From assembly GCF_007565055.1 (NCBI RefSeq), contig NC_044551.1:91480089-91544088 (forward strand): DNA of 64,000 bases, in the 5' to 3' direction. Source of the DNA: Rhinopithecus roxellana. Its lineage: Eukaryota; Chordata; Mammalia; Primates; Cercopithecidae. The position numbers were made by a program, and so were the translations under genes. This document shows, piece after piece, positions 34,664 to 45,765 of this stretch (within the stretch, counting starts at the first letter, position 1; each line of letters begins with the position of its first letter). Under the pieces are notes generated by a model. That model searched no databases. It was not told where the DNA came from and worked only from the letters and a program-made list of their open reading frames with translations.

Positions 34664-35160
34664 AAAAGACACATGCATGCATATGTTCACTGCAGCACTA
34701 TTCACAACAGTGAAGACATTGGATCATCCCAAATGCCCATCAATGATAGACTAGATAACGAAAGTATGGTAAATATATACCATGAAATACCATGGAGCCA
34801 TATAAAGGAATGAGATCATGTCCTTTGCAGGGACATGGATGGAGCTGGAAGCCATCATCCTCAGCAAACTAACACAGGAACAGAAAACCAAACACCACAT
34901 GTTCTCACTTATAAGTGGGAGCTGAACAATGAGAACGAATGGGTACAAGGAGGGGAATAACGCACACTGGGGCTTGTCGGGGGTGCAGGGGGAGGAGAGC
35001 ATCAGGAAGAACAGCTAATGCATCCTGGGCTTAATAACTAGGTGATGGGTTGATAAGTGTGGCAAACCACCATGGCACACGTTTACCTGTGTAACAAACC
35101 TGCACATCCTGCACATGTATCCAGGACCATAAAATTTAAAAAATAAATAAAAATAAAAAT

Positions 35161-35591
35161 CAGGTTAGAAGTTGAGGGGAAGTCAGGCTCAAATAAGGGG
35201 AAAGCAAGATGACCAACCTGGAGAACCTGGAAGCATATATGGACTTCGTACACATCAAGAATTTGTTAACAGTTATTGGAGAGTTTGAGAACCTGAGGAA
35301 TGTATCACTAATATTTAAAGGTAAGACAAAGATTCTCAGTCTTTCCAGATAAAATTGATTTCATCAGTTAGCTACTGATATGTAACAAGCTTCACCAAGC
35401 ACTCATTGGCTTAAGCCGTAAGCTTTTTTATTTTTCCTGAGTCTATGGGTCTGCTGGGAGATCTTCTGGTTCTGGCTGGGCTCACACAAGCATCTATGAT
35501 CAGCTGTGGGTCCAGTGGGCAGCTCTGAGGCTCTGAGCCAGGCTTTCTATATACTTTGAGTAAATATCATGGAATACAAGTTTACAATACT
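35161..35591. other. Unique stretch after the L1 tail
   Basis: The first bases are A-rich tail remnants. No gene or repeat is recognised beyond. Confidence 0.4.
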
Positions 35592-36320
35592 ATCTTAGTC
35601 CATTTTTGGCTGCATAACAGAATACCACAAAGTACGTAATTTACAATGAATAGAACTTTGGCTCATGGTTCTGGAGGCTAGGCAGTCCAGAGGCACAGCA
35701 CCTGCATCGCTCAGCCAACTGGTGAGGACCTTCCTGTTGCATCTTCCCTTAGTGGAAAGCAGAAAACAGAAGGACAAGTAAACATGGGAGACAGTGAGAA
35801 AATCAAGCTGAACCCATTCTTTTATCAAGAAACTACTCCTATGGTAACTAACGCACCCCCAGGATAATGTCATTAATCTCTTCATGACAGTGGAGTCCTC
35901 ATTGCCTAATCACCCCTTAAAGTCCCTACCTCTTAGGGCCCGGTGCAGTGGCTCACGCCTGTCATCCCAGCACTCTGAGAGGCTGAGGCGAGTGAATCAC
36001 GAGGTCAGGAGATGGAGACCATCCTGGCTAACACAGTGAAACCCCGTCTCTACTAAAAATACAAAAACTTAGCCGGGCGTAGTGGCGGGCGCCTGTAGTC
36101 CCAGCTACTCGGGAGGCTGAGGCAGGAGAATGGCGTGAACCCAGGAGGCGGAGGTTGCAGTGAGCAGAGATTGAGCCACTGCACTCCAGCCTGGGCAACA
36201 GAGCGAGACTCCGTCTCAAAAAATAATAATAGTAAATTTTAAAAGTCCCCACCTCTTAATACTTTACAATCACAATTAAATTTCAACATGAGTTTTGGAG
36301 TAGACAATCAAACCACAGCA
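35592..36320 (-). mobile_element. MLT1 MaLR LTR, split by an AluY
   Basis: It opens on plus with ATCTTAGTCCATTTTTGGC and closes near AATCAAACCACAGCA. In between lie 'GCTCATGGTTCTGGAGGCTA', 'ATGTCATTAATCTCTTCATG' and 'CTAATCACCCCTTAAAG', the complement of an MLT1 LTR. An Alu interrupts it at 35936. Without the Alu the LTR is about 410 bp. Confidence 0.75.
35936..36241 (+). mobile_element. AluY-like inside the MLT1 LTR
   Basis: A full-length Alu with 'GACCATCCTGGCTAACAC' and 'GGCGTGAACCCAGGAGG', typical of AluY. A 17-bp target duplication with one mismatch flanks it (35919-35935 and 36242-36258, AAAGTCCCTACCTCTTA), which also proves it landed inside the MLT1. Confidence 0.93.
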
Positions 36321-36717
36321 GATACCTTTTGATCTTAACTGCTACACCCTAAAACACAAGTTACTATTATTTATTACTAAAGTTGCAATCTATGGGAAGT
36401 ATAATGGTTAGACTCTGTCTGTATGGTCACTCCAACCATTATTATGCTGTCAGAATAACCATCAACAGCAGTCACTCTTGCCAACACTAATTTCTTTCTT
36501 TCAGTTAATAACTCTTATTTAAATGTTAGCTTCAAAATAACTTGGACCTTTTTCTAGGAACTAGCTGTTTGTCCAAAAATTATCATTTCTTTTTATATAT
36601 ACTCCCTTTCGCCCAAATCGTCCTTTTTGTTGTCACATAAACTGTGATTCAAAATGTTCTTACTTTCTAAATTGACATTCACTCTCAGTCCTAAATAATA
36701 TTTCAGCAAATGTAACA
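36321..36717. other. Unique stretch
   Basis: AT-rich. No repeat or gene is recognised. Confidence 0.45.
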
Positions 36718-36960
36718 ATAGCAGCAAATCACTAGCATTTACTGAGTGCCTACTATGTACCAGGCACTGTCTTAAGTGCTATACATAAACTAACTCTTTC
36801 AATCTTCACAGTAACCATTTTCTGCAGACAAAGAAACTGGGGTACCCAAAGGATACGTGATTCACCCAAGGTCACTCAGACAATACATGAGCTGGGATTC
36901 AAACCCCCATAGTCTGACCTAGAACCCATGTTTCTAATCAGTACACTATTGCCTCTGTAA
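36718..36960 (-). mobile_element. MIR, nearly complete
   Basis: The complement of MIR is present in order: 'GCATTTACTGAGTGCCTACT', 'CCAGGCACTGTCTTAAGTGC', 'AAGGTCACTCAGACAATACA' and 'GAGCTGGGATTCAAACCCC', ending near the tRNA-like head. MIR is an ancient tRNA-derived SINE. Confidence 0.88.
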
Positions 36961-37758
36961 TGTTGAATAAATTATATATAGTCAATATGCTTTGTATTTT
37001 TTAATTATTATGAAGTTATTTCTTTATTAATGGAAAGTTAAATATATGTACAGCCATGTGGTTAAAAAATACAAGATTTGTGATCACTTAGAAATTCAAA
37101 AACTGCTGACTTGGCTAATCAGAGAGAATATCAATTCCTTTCATTTGCCTTATGCAGATATCACTGTAGGCAAAATACAAATTATTTAGTGTAACGGAAT
37201 CCAATCTCTAGCTATAATAAACTCTAACTTTGTTTCTGCAACACTGCTTGAATTGACTCTGATCAAACATTTTTCAGTTATGTGGTGTTGTTAAGTTTGG
37301 AAGTTTTAACAAATTGAACTAAAAATGATATGTCAGGAAAAAAAGGAGCTAAAGTATGAGAAGGTACAGTTTTTATCAATAGTTCCACACAGCATCTAAT
37401 TAAGATGGAAATTTACCCTTTAAAAGAATGAGTTAATTGATTAAAATTTAATGTGGGAGGTGAACAAGTGCCACTGAGTCAGAAAGTTGGGTGTGGGAAG
37501 AATACATTGCAACAAATTAACCTTTGAGAGAAGGAAAGTGTGTGATAAATGCATAGAAAAATAAAAAACATACATACTTTAAAAAAAAACTCGCAAAGTG
37601 ATCATTTGAAAACTCATTTGCAAATAAATGAGAAAAAATATTTGGGGGAAGAAACGTCAATAAAATTATTAGCACTATGAAATAACTGGTTTTTCCTATA
37701 AAAAAGATATTAAGAATACTGAGGATGGTGCATATATTGTTATAAGCTTAAAATAAGA
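36961..37758. other. Unique AT-rich stretch
   Basis: No gene or named repeat is recognised. Confidence 0.45.
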
Positions 37759-37773
37759 TATTTTTATATAATT

Positions 37774-38080
37774 CTTTTTTTTTTTTTTTTTTTTTTTTCA
37801 GAGACAGAGTCTTGCTCTGTTGCCCAGGCTGGAGTGCAGTGGCACGATCTTGGCTCACTGCAACTTCCACCTCCCGGGTTCAAACAATTCTCCTGCCTTA
37901 ACCTCCCAAGTAGCTGGGACTACAAGTGCACACTGCCATGCCCAGCTAATTTTTTGTACTTTAGTAGAGATGGGGTTTCACCGTGTTGCCCAGGCTGGTC
38001 TCGAGCTCCTGAGCTCAGGCAATCCAACCGCCTCGGCCTCCCAAAGAGCTGGGATTACAGGTGTGAGCCACTGCGCCCAG
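37774..38080 (-). mobile_element. Alu (AluS-like), left member of a tandem pair
   Basis: A full-length minus-strand Alu with a T tract of more than 20 on its left. Its right end (GCGCCCAGAA) runs straight into the T tract of a second Alu. The pair as a whole is flanked by an exact 15-bp repeat (37759-37773 and 38387-38401). Confidence 0.9.
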
Positions 38081-38386
38081 AATTTTTTTTTTTTTTCTTT
38101 TTTTTGAGATGGAGTCTCGCTCTGTCACCCAGGCTGAAGTGTAGTGGTGCAATCTCAGCTCACTGCAAACTCCCTCTCCAGGGTCCAAGCTATGCTGCCT
38201 CAGCCCCACTAGTAGCTAGGATTACAGGTACCTGCCACTATGCCCAGCTAATTTTTTTGTATTTTTAGTAGACATGGGGTTTTGCCACATTAACCAGGCT
38301 GGTCTCCAACTCCTGACCTCAGGTGATCTGCCCACCTCGGCCTCCCAAAGTGCTGGGATTACAGGTGTGAGCCACCGTGCCCAGCC
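38081..38386 (-). mobile_element. Alu (AluS-like), right member of a tandem pair
   Basis: Same orientation as its neighbour, with its tail facing the 5' end of the left Alu. It ends GTGCCCAGCC just before the outer duplication TATTTTTATATAATT. Several private differences, including a shortened left-arm segment, show it is a separate copy and not a recent tandem repeat of the left one. Confidence 0.9.
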
Positions 38387-38469
38387 TATTTTTATATAAT
38401 TGTTAAAACAAGCTTCTGTTACAGTTTAACACCTATATGAAGACATTATAAATACTATCTATATATTTC

Positions 38470-38655
38470 AATGAGTAACCAAAAAGTGGTAGGAGGAGAG
38501 TGAGGATCAAAAAACTGTCTATTGGGTACTATGCTTATTACCTTGGGGACAAAATAATCTGTACACTCAACCCCCATGACATGCAATTAACCTATATAAC
38601 TAACCTGCACATGTATCCCTGAACCTGAAATAAAAGTTAAAAAAAAAATAATTAA
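38470..38655 (+). mobile_element. L1 3' end, 5'-truncated
   Basis: 'TATTGGGTACTATGCTTATT', 'ACAAAATAATCTGTACACTC', 'ACATGCAATTAACCTATATA' and 'CTGAACCTGAAATAAAAGTT' followed by an A run form the 3' UTR of a primate L1 of a different subfamily from the one at 35 kb. Confidence 0.75.
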
Positions 38656-38699
38656 CTGGAACATCTACATAACCATCACCAAAGGTAATGGCGATGGCC

Positions 38700-38935
38700 C
38701 TTAACACCACAGCATAGCTTGACCACTGCCGCTGGAACATTCTCATACTTGTCTTTTGGTACAATATATACCCATTTCTTTTGGGAATGGAATTGCTGGA
38801 GCATAAAAAAAAAATACGTGTAGTCACTTGCATGGAGACTACCAAAGTGTTTTCCAAAGCAATTGTACTGATTTACACTCTATCCACAGAATCTGAGAGT
38901 CTCTATTGCCCTTATTCGGACGTCATTTTGATTTT
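38700..38935 (-). mobile_element. Old L1 ORF2 fragment
   Basis: The complement of the ORF2 C-terminal region is seen as 'TCTTTTGGGAATGGAATTGC', 'AAAGTGTTTTCCAAAGCAAT' and 'GTACTGATTTACACTCTATC', in the order of L1M copies. A ten-base A run interrupts it. Confidence 0.5.
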
Positions 38936-39339
38936 AACTAAATGACAACTTGATCACACCACATAGTAATAATCATAGGCAGTTATTACTTATATTGGTC
39001 TTTGACATCATCTATTCACCAACTGGCATGAAAGTATTTCATATTATAAGAACCTATATAACCATATTAGTGCAAAGGTGCTGAATATAAGCCTTGCCTT
39101 CCACTATAATGATGTCAAATGACTTTCAAATATATCTCACATTTTAGCTCAATGCATTCCAAGCTATCCTTCCCAGTTTCATCAGCACCCTCATCAAGCA
39201 GAAATTCAAATCTTTCCTCCTGCTTCCCCTACTATCTTCACAATTTCATCCTTTCACTATCTTCCTGTTGAGGTTTATCACGAGGCTCCTCCACCACCTA
39301 TGTATCACACGTGGTGACCCAGCTCTCCTGAACCACACT
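38936..39339. other. Unique stretch
   Basis: No gene or repeat is recognised. Confidence 0.45.
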
Positions 39340-39560
39340 CCCTCACCTGTCACTCATGTATTCATTGGCTCCAACAATAGCCACTTGTGCAACATTTACC
39401 ATGTGCTTGTTACCAGGCTGACACTAAGGACAAAGGTGAACAAAGCATGGACCCTGTCCTCGAGGAGCTCACAGGAAGAAACAGACATGTCAATAAACAA
39501 GTGCAATCTATTTTATTAAGAATAACTAGAAAAGTAGAAAAATAGATGGACATAACACAG
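39340..39560 (-). mobile_element. L2 LINE fragment
   Basis: 'ACATTTACCATGTGCTTGTT', 'GACAAAGGTGAACAAAGCAT', 'GGACCCTGTCCTCGAGGAGC' and 'CAGACATGTCAATAAACAAG' follow the complement of an L2 3' region. Confidence 0.6.
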
Positions 39561-39719
39561 GCATAAGAAAGCAAGGGGTCAATTTGCCTCACAAGAAAAG
39601 ACAACAGATAGAACTTTGCTCGGAATCTCCAAAGCTAAGCAGAGTATTCCAGGAAAGGGGGTGGGGAGCAGGCAGGACAGCAGGGCCACAGGAGCACTCC
39701 CAACAAGACCCTCTCAGTC

Positions 39720-39883
39720 CTATACAGACCTAGGAACTCAGTACCAGATTTCATAAGCAGCACCCTGACAGTACCAGGGAGGCAGGCAGCTACTGAAAGG
39801 GGGTTGGGGCTTGCAGGGGACTGCTCAGGGTACATTTTCTGGTTGCCTCTTTTACTCTGAGTGCTCCCCCCATCTGCACCATG
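39720..39883. repeat. Local direct duplication, copy A
   Basis: This block recurs 1,116 bases to the right with roughly 88-90% identity by eye (CTATACAGACC... to CTGCACCATG). It contains 'GGGAGGCAGGCAGCTACTGA', identical in both copies. I do not recognise a repeat family. The two copies have different flanks on both sides. Confidence 0.88.
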
Positions 39884-40835
39884 CCCTTCCTGCCCAGCTC
39901 CTCTTTCCCCTCCACCCCTCACATCAGGAGTTGCCTTGTCAAGAGCTCCTTCACTGCTCAGCCCTCTCACAGAAGCTGCCATGGCCGCTGCCTGACTCTG
40001 AAACACCTCTGAAGCCTTCCTTTTCTCCTCGTACTCTCGTTCTACTGGAAAGGCTTAACGGTCACAAAGAGTGAATCTCCAAAATAATTATTCAACCTTG
40101 CCTACGTTTTCTCTGTCAAGTCACTTCCCCAAAGCCCCAAAGACCTGAAGTGATCTGCTAATTCCAAATCTCCTAAGAAATAAGGAAAGACTTCTGCTAT
40201 CTCGGACTCTCCACAGCCTGCTGAACTATTTTAAAAATTAATCAATCCGTAATGCATGTATGAAGAGCCTTCTGCCTAAAGCACACAGATTGCAGGGGGA
40301 GCGTTTCACAGAATGGACCCAAAGCTGTGTGCAATGGTGAGAGAAGGGCATGCTGTCATTCCCCCAAAATCCCAGATTTCACAAGCCTACAGTCTGATTA
40401 GGAGAACAGACATGAATCAGAGTTCCAGAAATAAATAGCAAATTACCACTAGGATAAATGGTCCAAAGGAAGCATCCATGGTGCTAACAGTGGACAGGCA
40501 GGGGATGACTCAGAGAGGAGGCAAGGGTGACCATGTGAGGGTGGGGTAGGGAGTGAGCAGTGAGAGGAGCCCTCCACCAGGGAGGAGCAAGGATAATGCC
40601 AATATGGCAGAAGACAGATGGCATCTTCCAGGAAGAGAAATTAGGTGAGTGTGATCACAATGAGGCATATTTGGAGGAACATTCCAGGGATGATGATGGA
40701 GGACTATATAAAAGTTATGCGGAAGCCTGAAGGCCAACTTGAACATTTAAGATTTGAGTTTGCACTCCCAGTAATGGCTAAGTATCTGTTATGACAGCAA
40801 CCATTCTCAGACTATTTCTTAAAAACACTCTTCAA
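39884..40835. other. Spacer between the duplicate blocks
   Basis: Around 40380-40760 the sequence has an L2-like flavour ('CTACAGTCTGATTAGGAGAA', later 'GAACATTCCAGGGATG') but the match is weak. Open frames of 123 codons (minus, 39635-40006) and 87 codons (plus) overlap and have no domain. Confidence 0.35.
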
Positions 40836-40996
40836 CTATGCAGACCTATCAACTCAGTACTAGATTTCATAAGCAGCCGCCTGGCAGCACCAGGGAGGCA
40901 GGCAGCTACTGAAAGGGGGTTGGAGCTTGCAGGGGAGTGCTCAGGGTACATTTCTGGTTATCTTCCTTTACTCTGAGCACCCCCTTCTGCACCATG
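40836..40996. repeat. Local direct duplication, copy B
   Basis: It matches copy A from CTATGCAGACC to CTGCACCATG, with two single-base gaps and scattered substitutions. Both copies can be read as a short similar peptide (QGSAQGTF / QGTAQGTF), but no longer frame is shared, so coding is not supported. Confidence 0.88.
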
Positions 40997-41559
40997 TCGG
41001 AGCAGATGAAAATGTGCAGTTTTACTGTGCTGATGATGGAGGGACAGGTAGGGGAGCCCTAGTAACTGAAAGGAAAGCAGGATGTCTGGTAGGGAGAAGG
41101 AGAGTCCCAAATTCTGTGCATGGATTCGGCTCATGTATCTGGCTGACGGAGGACCACACATGCACAGGGTAGACTCCAGGCAGCCAAGCTATGGCTAAAA
41201 ATACCTAACCCAGGTTTGGGCTGCTGTGATCCACCGGGAAAATCGTGTTTCCATTTTGAATTAGACTGTTGAGTTTACAGTTTGAATTAAAGCATTACCG
41301 TGGGGGTTTTGTGCTCACTGTTTTTTATTGGTGGCAGAGGGTAACAGATTTGCATGTTTGCATTTTCAGATAGTGCTTCTGACTTTATTGTGTGGAGCAG
41401 ATTGTGTTGGGGCAACAGTGATGTAAAGAGACATCAGGAGGCTGCCGAAGCCCCTCATGTGACAGGTCATGGAGTCTCACAGGAGTGGGTGAGGAGGGGC
41501 ACAGTCTGAAAGAAGTGGACACCAAGTCATCAGAGTTGGGGAGGGGATCCAACCCAGGC
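40997..41559. other. Unique stretch
   Basis: No gene or named repeat is recognised. Confidence 0.45.
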
Positions 41560-41900
41560 TGACGAAGCAAGAGGCCCAACAAGGACTCCGTGGTCTCAGA
41601 CCTGAAAGCGGAATAGCAGTGACATTTGTGATGATACGCAAGCTGGGAGGAAGACCAGGCTTGGTGGGGAGCGTGAATGGCTTTCTGGCAGCAGAGGGTA
41701 AGGTATATTGAGATGCCAAGTAAAAACGTCAGGTGGGCTGATTCACACGGAAGTCAGAGAGCGGTCGGAGCTAAAGATATAAATCTGCAAGACAACTGGG
41801 TTTAAGGAGTAATAAAGCTGTGGGTGTGAGTGGGATCCCCTAAGGATAAAATGTAGGGTAGAAAGAAAAAGGGACTCAGGATCCAGCCTTCAGAAGAAAT
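41560..41900 (-). mobile_element. Possible L2-like fragment
   Basis: 'GAGATGCCAAGTAAAAACGT', 'GTCGGAGCTAAAGATATAAA' and 'GGGACTCAGGATCCAGCC' are in the order of a common mammalian-wide repeat I associate with L2, but divergence is high. Confidence 0.35.
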
Positions 41901-42275
41901 CCCACAATTGTCATGAACAAGTTGAGTTGGAGACACCCGCAGAGAAGCTAGAAAAGGCAAGGAAAAAACAAAAAAAAAAAAAACAAGAACCTTTGTGTTC
42001 TCTCAAAAAGGCCGTCTACATAATGGTTAAGAGCATCAAACTTCCCAACATTCTATAATCCTCAGTTCAAATTCTTTGTCAATATGTCTTCCCATGACCT
42101 CACCCTTTCCTGCTCTAACACTTAACCCTGATATTCCCCCTAGAACCTACTCCTGCCTAGCCCTTAAGGAACCCATCCTCCGCCTCACATCTCAGGGTCC
42201 AGCAGCTTCTGCAGGTCCCCTCTCTGTTCTCACTTTGTAATCATTATTATCTTTTCTCCTCCCCAGCTTTCCAAT

Positions 42276-42320
<45 letters not shown>

Positions 42321-44233
42321 AAATTGCAGGGCTCGTGTTCCCATCCTAAAGTAACAAAGACACAGTATCCTTAAAAACATAATTTTACAGTCTGATTTGT
42401 TCTCTTAAAAGGGGCATAAAAGAGTATTTGAAATCAGCAGGACTGAAGCTCTACAAAGACTGATATTTTGAACACGTAAGTGTCCATATAAAAGAATCAT
42501 TATTAGTGGGCCTCACTTTACATTATTTTTTTCCTTTTGTCAATTCAATATTTAAATGACTGACCTAGTGAAATTGCCTGACCCTGCTTTTAAGAGCCAC
42601 TGTGACCTACTTATGTCAATTTTAACACAGGATTCCAAAAACAAGGCACAATGTAGAGATGAAGTGACAACTCAAGTGGATTACTGGAGGTCTTCTTGGA
42701 ATCCTGGTCTTCCATGTGGACATCCTTTTTCTGGGGACAGCATCTGGGCCTTCCTTCTGCTACCACAACCATCCTCAAAGTATAGTCTGGAGACCTCAGG
42801 AAGTGCCCATGGCCTTTTTAAGGGCCCAGAAATTCAAATCTAATGACAATAAGTCATTATGTGGCTTTTAAAATATCATTCTCTCTCTAGTCTACATCAG
42901 TAGAGTTTTGATATAGTATCAAAGAAGGATATTCGTAATTATCTAAAAAGAAAGTAAATATTAAAATGCATGCCCCTTTTCCAGCCACACATCTGGAAAA
43001 CAGCAAATCACAACAGACTGAATACAGAAGCAGATATAAGCAGGCAGCCATCTTCTATTAAGCAGAACATTAAAGAGCTATGCAAAAATGTAAAACAATG
43101 CCAATCTTTCATTTCATGCTCTTTCATTTTGGAAAAAATTTTTTTCATAAAAACATATTACTTGTTAACCTTTAATAGATGTATTACTTTTGTCTTTGGT
43201 GAATTACTAAATACTTTTTAAATTTAATTTCTAAATGGTAAATATCTGCCAACATAACCCACATAAGCAAAGCTCTTTGGGGCCAGGGGATACATGAGTA
43301 CTTTGGATCCTATGCACAGAGTGTGAGTTCCAAAGGCGGCTAGGGGAAGGGCTCAGCATTGGTCCTCCCTCTGCTAAGCCTGCTGGCCCACCAAGTGCAC
43401 CTACCTCCAGGTGGCTGCTATGACCCCACAATCCCAAAAGCAAATTGAGCAAAAGCCCCCAGCCCACCATGTTTCCTCTGCCCATATAGCATGTCCCTCA
43501 TCCTCTGCAGATGGAAGCCCAGAGAACAGATATTAGACCAGGGCTCGTATTACACCCAGTGCCCATCGGGGCAGTTGGACCAGTGGCTAGAATATTAAAG
43601 AACTTCTGTACCCCAAGCCACCAAAGCACTTCATGATCACTCCAGCTCCTCCCCAAGAACTCAGTCATACTTGACCCCTTCTGCAAATAAAAGGGATAGA
43701 GCTTGGCAGGCTGACCCCAGTGCATCCTACCTAACCACCTCTAACTTCCCCAGGACCCCATGGGCTGGCCCAAGCCCTCCCCTCCCTTATAGCCCACCTT
43801 AGGTTCTGCTCTTGTTCTTATATATCTCAAGTTTCACCCTTCCCCATCAGAACCCTTATGGACCCAATACACACACTCCAACCCTCTGCCTTTATTCCTC
43901 TCCCCACAATCCCTCTGACCCAGGAAGGGCAGATTTGGGGATTTTTCTTTCTCTACTTTCTATCCTTTTCCGACTGTAGAGCAGCCAGCCTCTTGCCTAG
44001 AAATTAAAGCAGAAGGGCCATCCTTGCAGGCTGCAGAAGACATTCTGATCTGAGTATGCTGGGCTCAGTCTTTGAAATGCTACATGAACTTCAGATCTAC
44101 TCTTCTTCCCACACCATAGCCTGACAACTTTATTACTAGTTTCTCAAGCTTTGTAGAACTCTTGCCCCCAACAGTTCCTGGGTGTTGTCATGTTTTTCTT
44201 ATTCCTTCCTTTCCAATGACATCACTTTTTAGG
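41901..44233. other. Unique stretch with an (AT)n run
   Basis: No coding gene is supported. Around 42762-42800 a short segment (CCTCAAAGTATAGTCTGGAG) resembles the end of a hAT element such as MER20, too short to call. Frames up to 95 codons lack domains. Confidence 0.4.
42278..42316. repeat. (AT)n microsatellite, 39 bases, uninterrupted
   Basis: A perfect alternation of A and T. Self-complementary tracts of this length can extrude as cruciforms and are prone to breakage and length change. Confidence 0.97.
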
Positions 44234-44415
44234 CCAGTGATTATTAGACTTTGCCTCACCTTAGAATTTCCTAGGGAACTTCAGGTGTCTGGTTGAGCTG
44301 GTGTCCAGGTGGAACCCTGAACCAACTACATGACAACCTCAGGAAGGGACCCAGGATTCAGGAGTGTTTTGTGCTCTCTGGAGATGCCACTCTGCTGCCA
44401 AGACTGAGAACCGGT
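44234..44415. mobile_element. hAT-type DNA transposon remnant (MER5/MER20-like)
   Basis: It starts 'CCAGTGATTATTAGACTTTG', has 'TTAGAATTTCCTAGGGAAC' and 'GGACCCAGGATTCAGGAGTG', and ends 'CAAGACTGAGAACCGGTTA'. The ends are rough inverted repeats of a CAGTGGTTCTCA-type terminus. The family is not fixed. Confidence 0.45.
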
Positions 44416-44991
44416 TATCTAGGCTGGATACTTAGGCATGTCTTCTTGATTCCTTGCACTTGCCCCTGCTCCACTGACCCACATTTAGAATTGTCTGGGG
44501 AAAAGCACCTCTTCTGTCCATTCTTTCCATTGGAACCTCCCCTCCCTGGATGAATGCAAAAGCAGGCTATGAGCCAGGTACAAGATTCTTACACTCCAAA
44601 CAAACAAAAAAGCAGCCCTTCTTCAAGAGACACAAGCCCATTTCTATTCCCTTATCTTTTCACTGTTAAGATATAAACTGACCAAGTATCCCTGCATTCA
44701 TTTGCCCCTGTGGTCACTCCCAGGAGAGTGCAGGGCAGATCTGACCACCAATCACGCACCAGAAAAAGCCACATGTCCCACAAAAGAACCCCTGGCAGCT
44801 TTATAAACTACCAGTGACTGCGCCGCTACCAAAACCAAGTCACTCCAGCTGTCTGGGATAGGGTCCTGGCAGCAATATTTTTAAGATTCCCCCAGTAATT
44901 CTCACATGCAGCCAGAGAGAAGGGCTCAGGGAATCTTTGCAGGTCCAGCCTTCTTCCTTCCTCTACAAATATCTGCATGATGTCTTGGTTG
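44416..44991. other. Unique stretch
   Basis: No gene or named repeat is recognised. Confidence 0.45.
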
Positions 44992-45003
44992 CCCTGGCTT
45001 TCT

Positions 45004-45104
45004 TTCCTTTTGGTCTTTTTTTTTTTTTTAGAGAAAGAGTCTCAGACACCCAGGCTGGAGTGCGGTGGTGTGATCTTGGCTCAGTGCAACCTCTACCTCC
45101 CGTG
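45004..45104 (-). mobile_element. 5'-truncated Alu of about 100 bp
   Basis: Only the tail and the last part of the right arm are present ('ACCCAGGCTGGAGTGCGGTG', 'CTCAGTGCAACCTCTACC'). Matching CCTGGCTTTCT sequences lie at 44993-45003 and 45106-45116 and look like its target duplication. About ten tail bases (TTCCTTTTGG) sit outside the T run. Confidence 0.8.
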
Positions 45105-45116
45105 GCCTGGCTTTCT

Positions 45117-45765
45117 ATTCCATGTTTTCTTTTGTCCATTATCTTGTATGTCACCTGGGCCACCTGTGCTTCTGTCCATGAGTCTTTCAGTCTGTTCTGC
45201 CTCATTCCAAAGCCCAGCCCAGACCCTCATCTCAGACTTCTTGGCTCAGATGGTTGTTGGTCTTAAATGAGAAGTACCTAGAGCCCAAGGGATGACAGTA
45301 TTCATTCAACTGTGTTTTCTAATGGGCTGGTCAAAAGGTCCACTTGAAAATTTTTTTTAAGTTAGTAAATGCATTTTTTACTGAAAAAGTAATACATACT
45401 TATAATTAAAAAAATCCCCCAGCATAAAAGTGTATTACAACAATGTAATCTCCTTCTAATTCAGTTCCCCGCAGAGGGAAGGACTTCTATGCCAATGCCT
45501 GTTCACTTTTGTACATCTATCCTGAGGGGCTGGTCTACTTTGGAGAAACAACATAGATTCCTACGTATGATCTGTCTACTGAATAAGATTCTCTGGGAGG
45601 AAAAAGGAGGAAGGTCTCTCCTTTTTCCTTTTAAAGGTAGGAATCTACCTTTAAAGACTGCTTAGGTGGTCAAAGATTGGATGGGTGTGAGAACTACTGC
45701 CAAGACACAGTACCTAACATGGCCTTTAGGCTTTTAGAGAACTTGGAAATATGATAAAAAGTGAA
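45117..45765. other. Unique stretch
   Basis: No gene or named repeat is recognised. Two near-palindromic copies of AGGTAGATTCC-like sequence lie around 45630. Confidence 0.4.

Larger units (their letters stand above)
30580..34925 (+). pseudogene. L1 ORF2 remnant (endonuclease and reverse transcriptase)
   Basis: ORF2p nicks target DNA and copies RNA at the nick. The start ATG ACA GGA TCA is followed by a stop at codon eight, because one A is missing relative to the usual ORF2 start. The end of the endonuclease domain is seen as S-D-H at 31257-31265 (the catalytic His region). The reverse transcriptase motif F-A-D-D is intact at 32820-32831. A 173-codon frame at 33560-34081 covers part of the C-terminal region. 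The reading is broken by many stops, an Alu at 34101-34414, a hairpin insert and a long A tract. The likely final codon is the TGA at 34923-34925. Confidence 0.85.
28925..35160 (+). mobile_element. Long L1 (primate L1P type), decayed
   Basis: It contains part of an L1 5' UTR, ORF1, ORF2 and a complete 3' UTR with A-rich tail, in the right order. The 5' UTR holds only about 600 bases before ORF1, so the 5' end looks truncated. The 3' UTR ('GCTTAATAACTAGGTGATGG', 'GCAAACCACCATGGCACAC') suits an L1PB or older L1PA copy. Stops and frameshifts in both frames make it inactive. One Alu sits in ORF2, and three local expansions have altered it: a hairpin-rich insert, an A41 tract and a 45-bp tandem duplication. 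I did not find convincing target-site duplications. Confidence 0.88.

Noticed and set aside
37820..38268. Plus-strand frames of 95 and 144 codons
   Set aside because: They are the well-known antisense Alu peptides and lie wholly in the tandem Alu pair.
39635..40074. Overlapping frames of 123 (minus) and 87 (plus) codons around the direct duplication
   Set aside because: They depend on GC-rich composition; the duplicate copy does not preserve either frame beyond a few residues.
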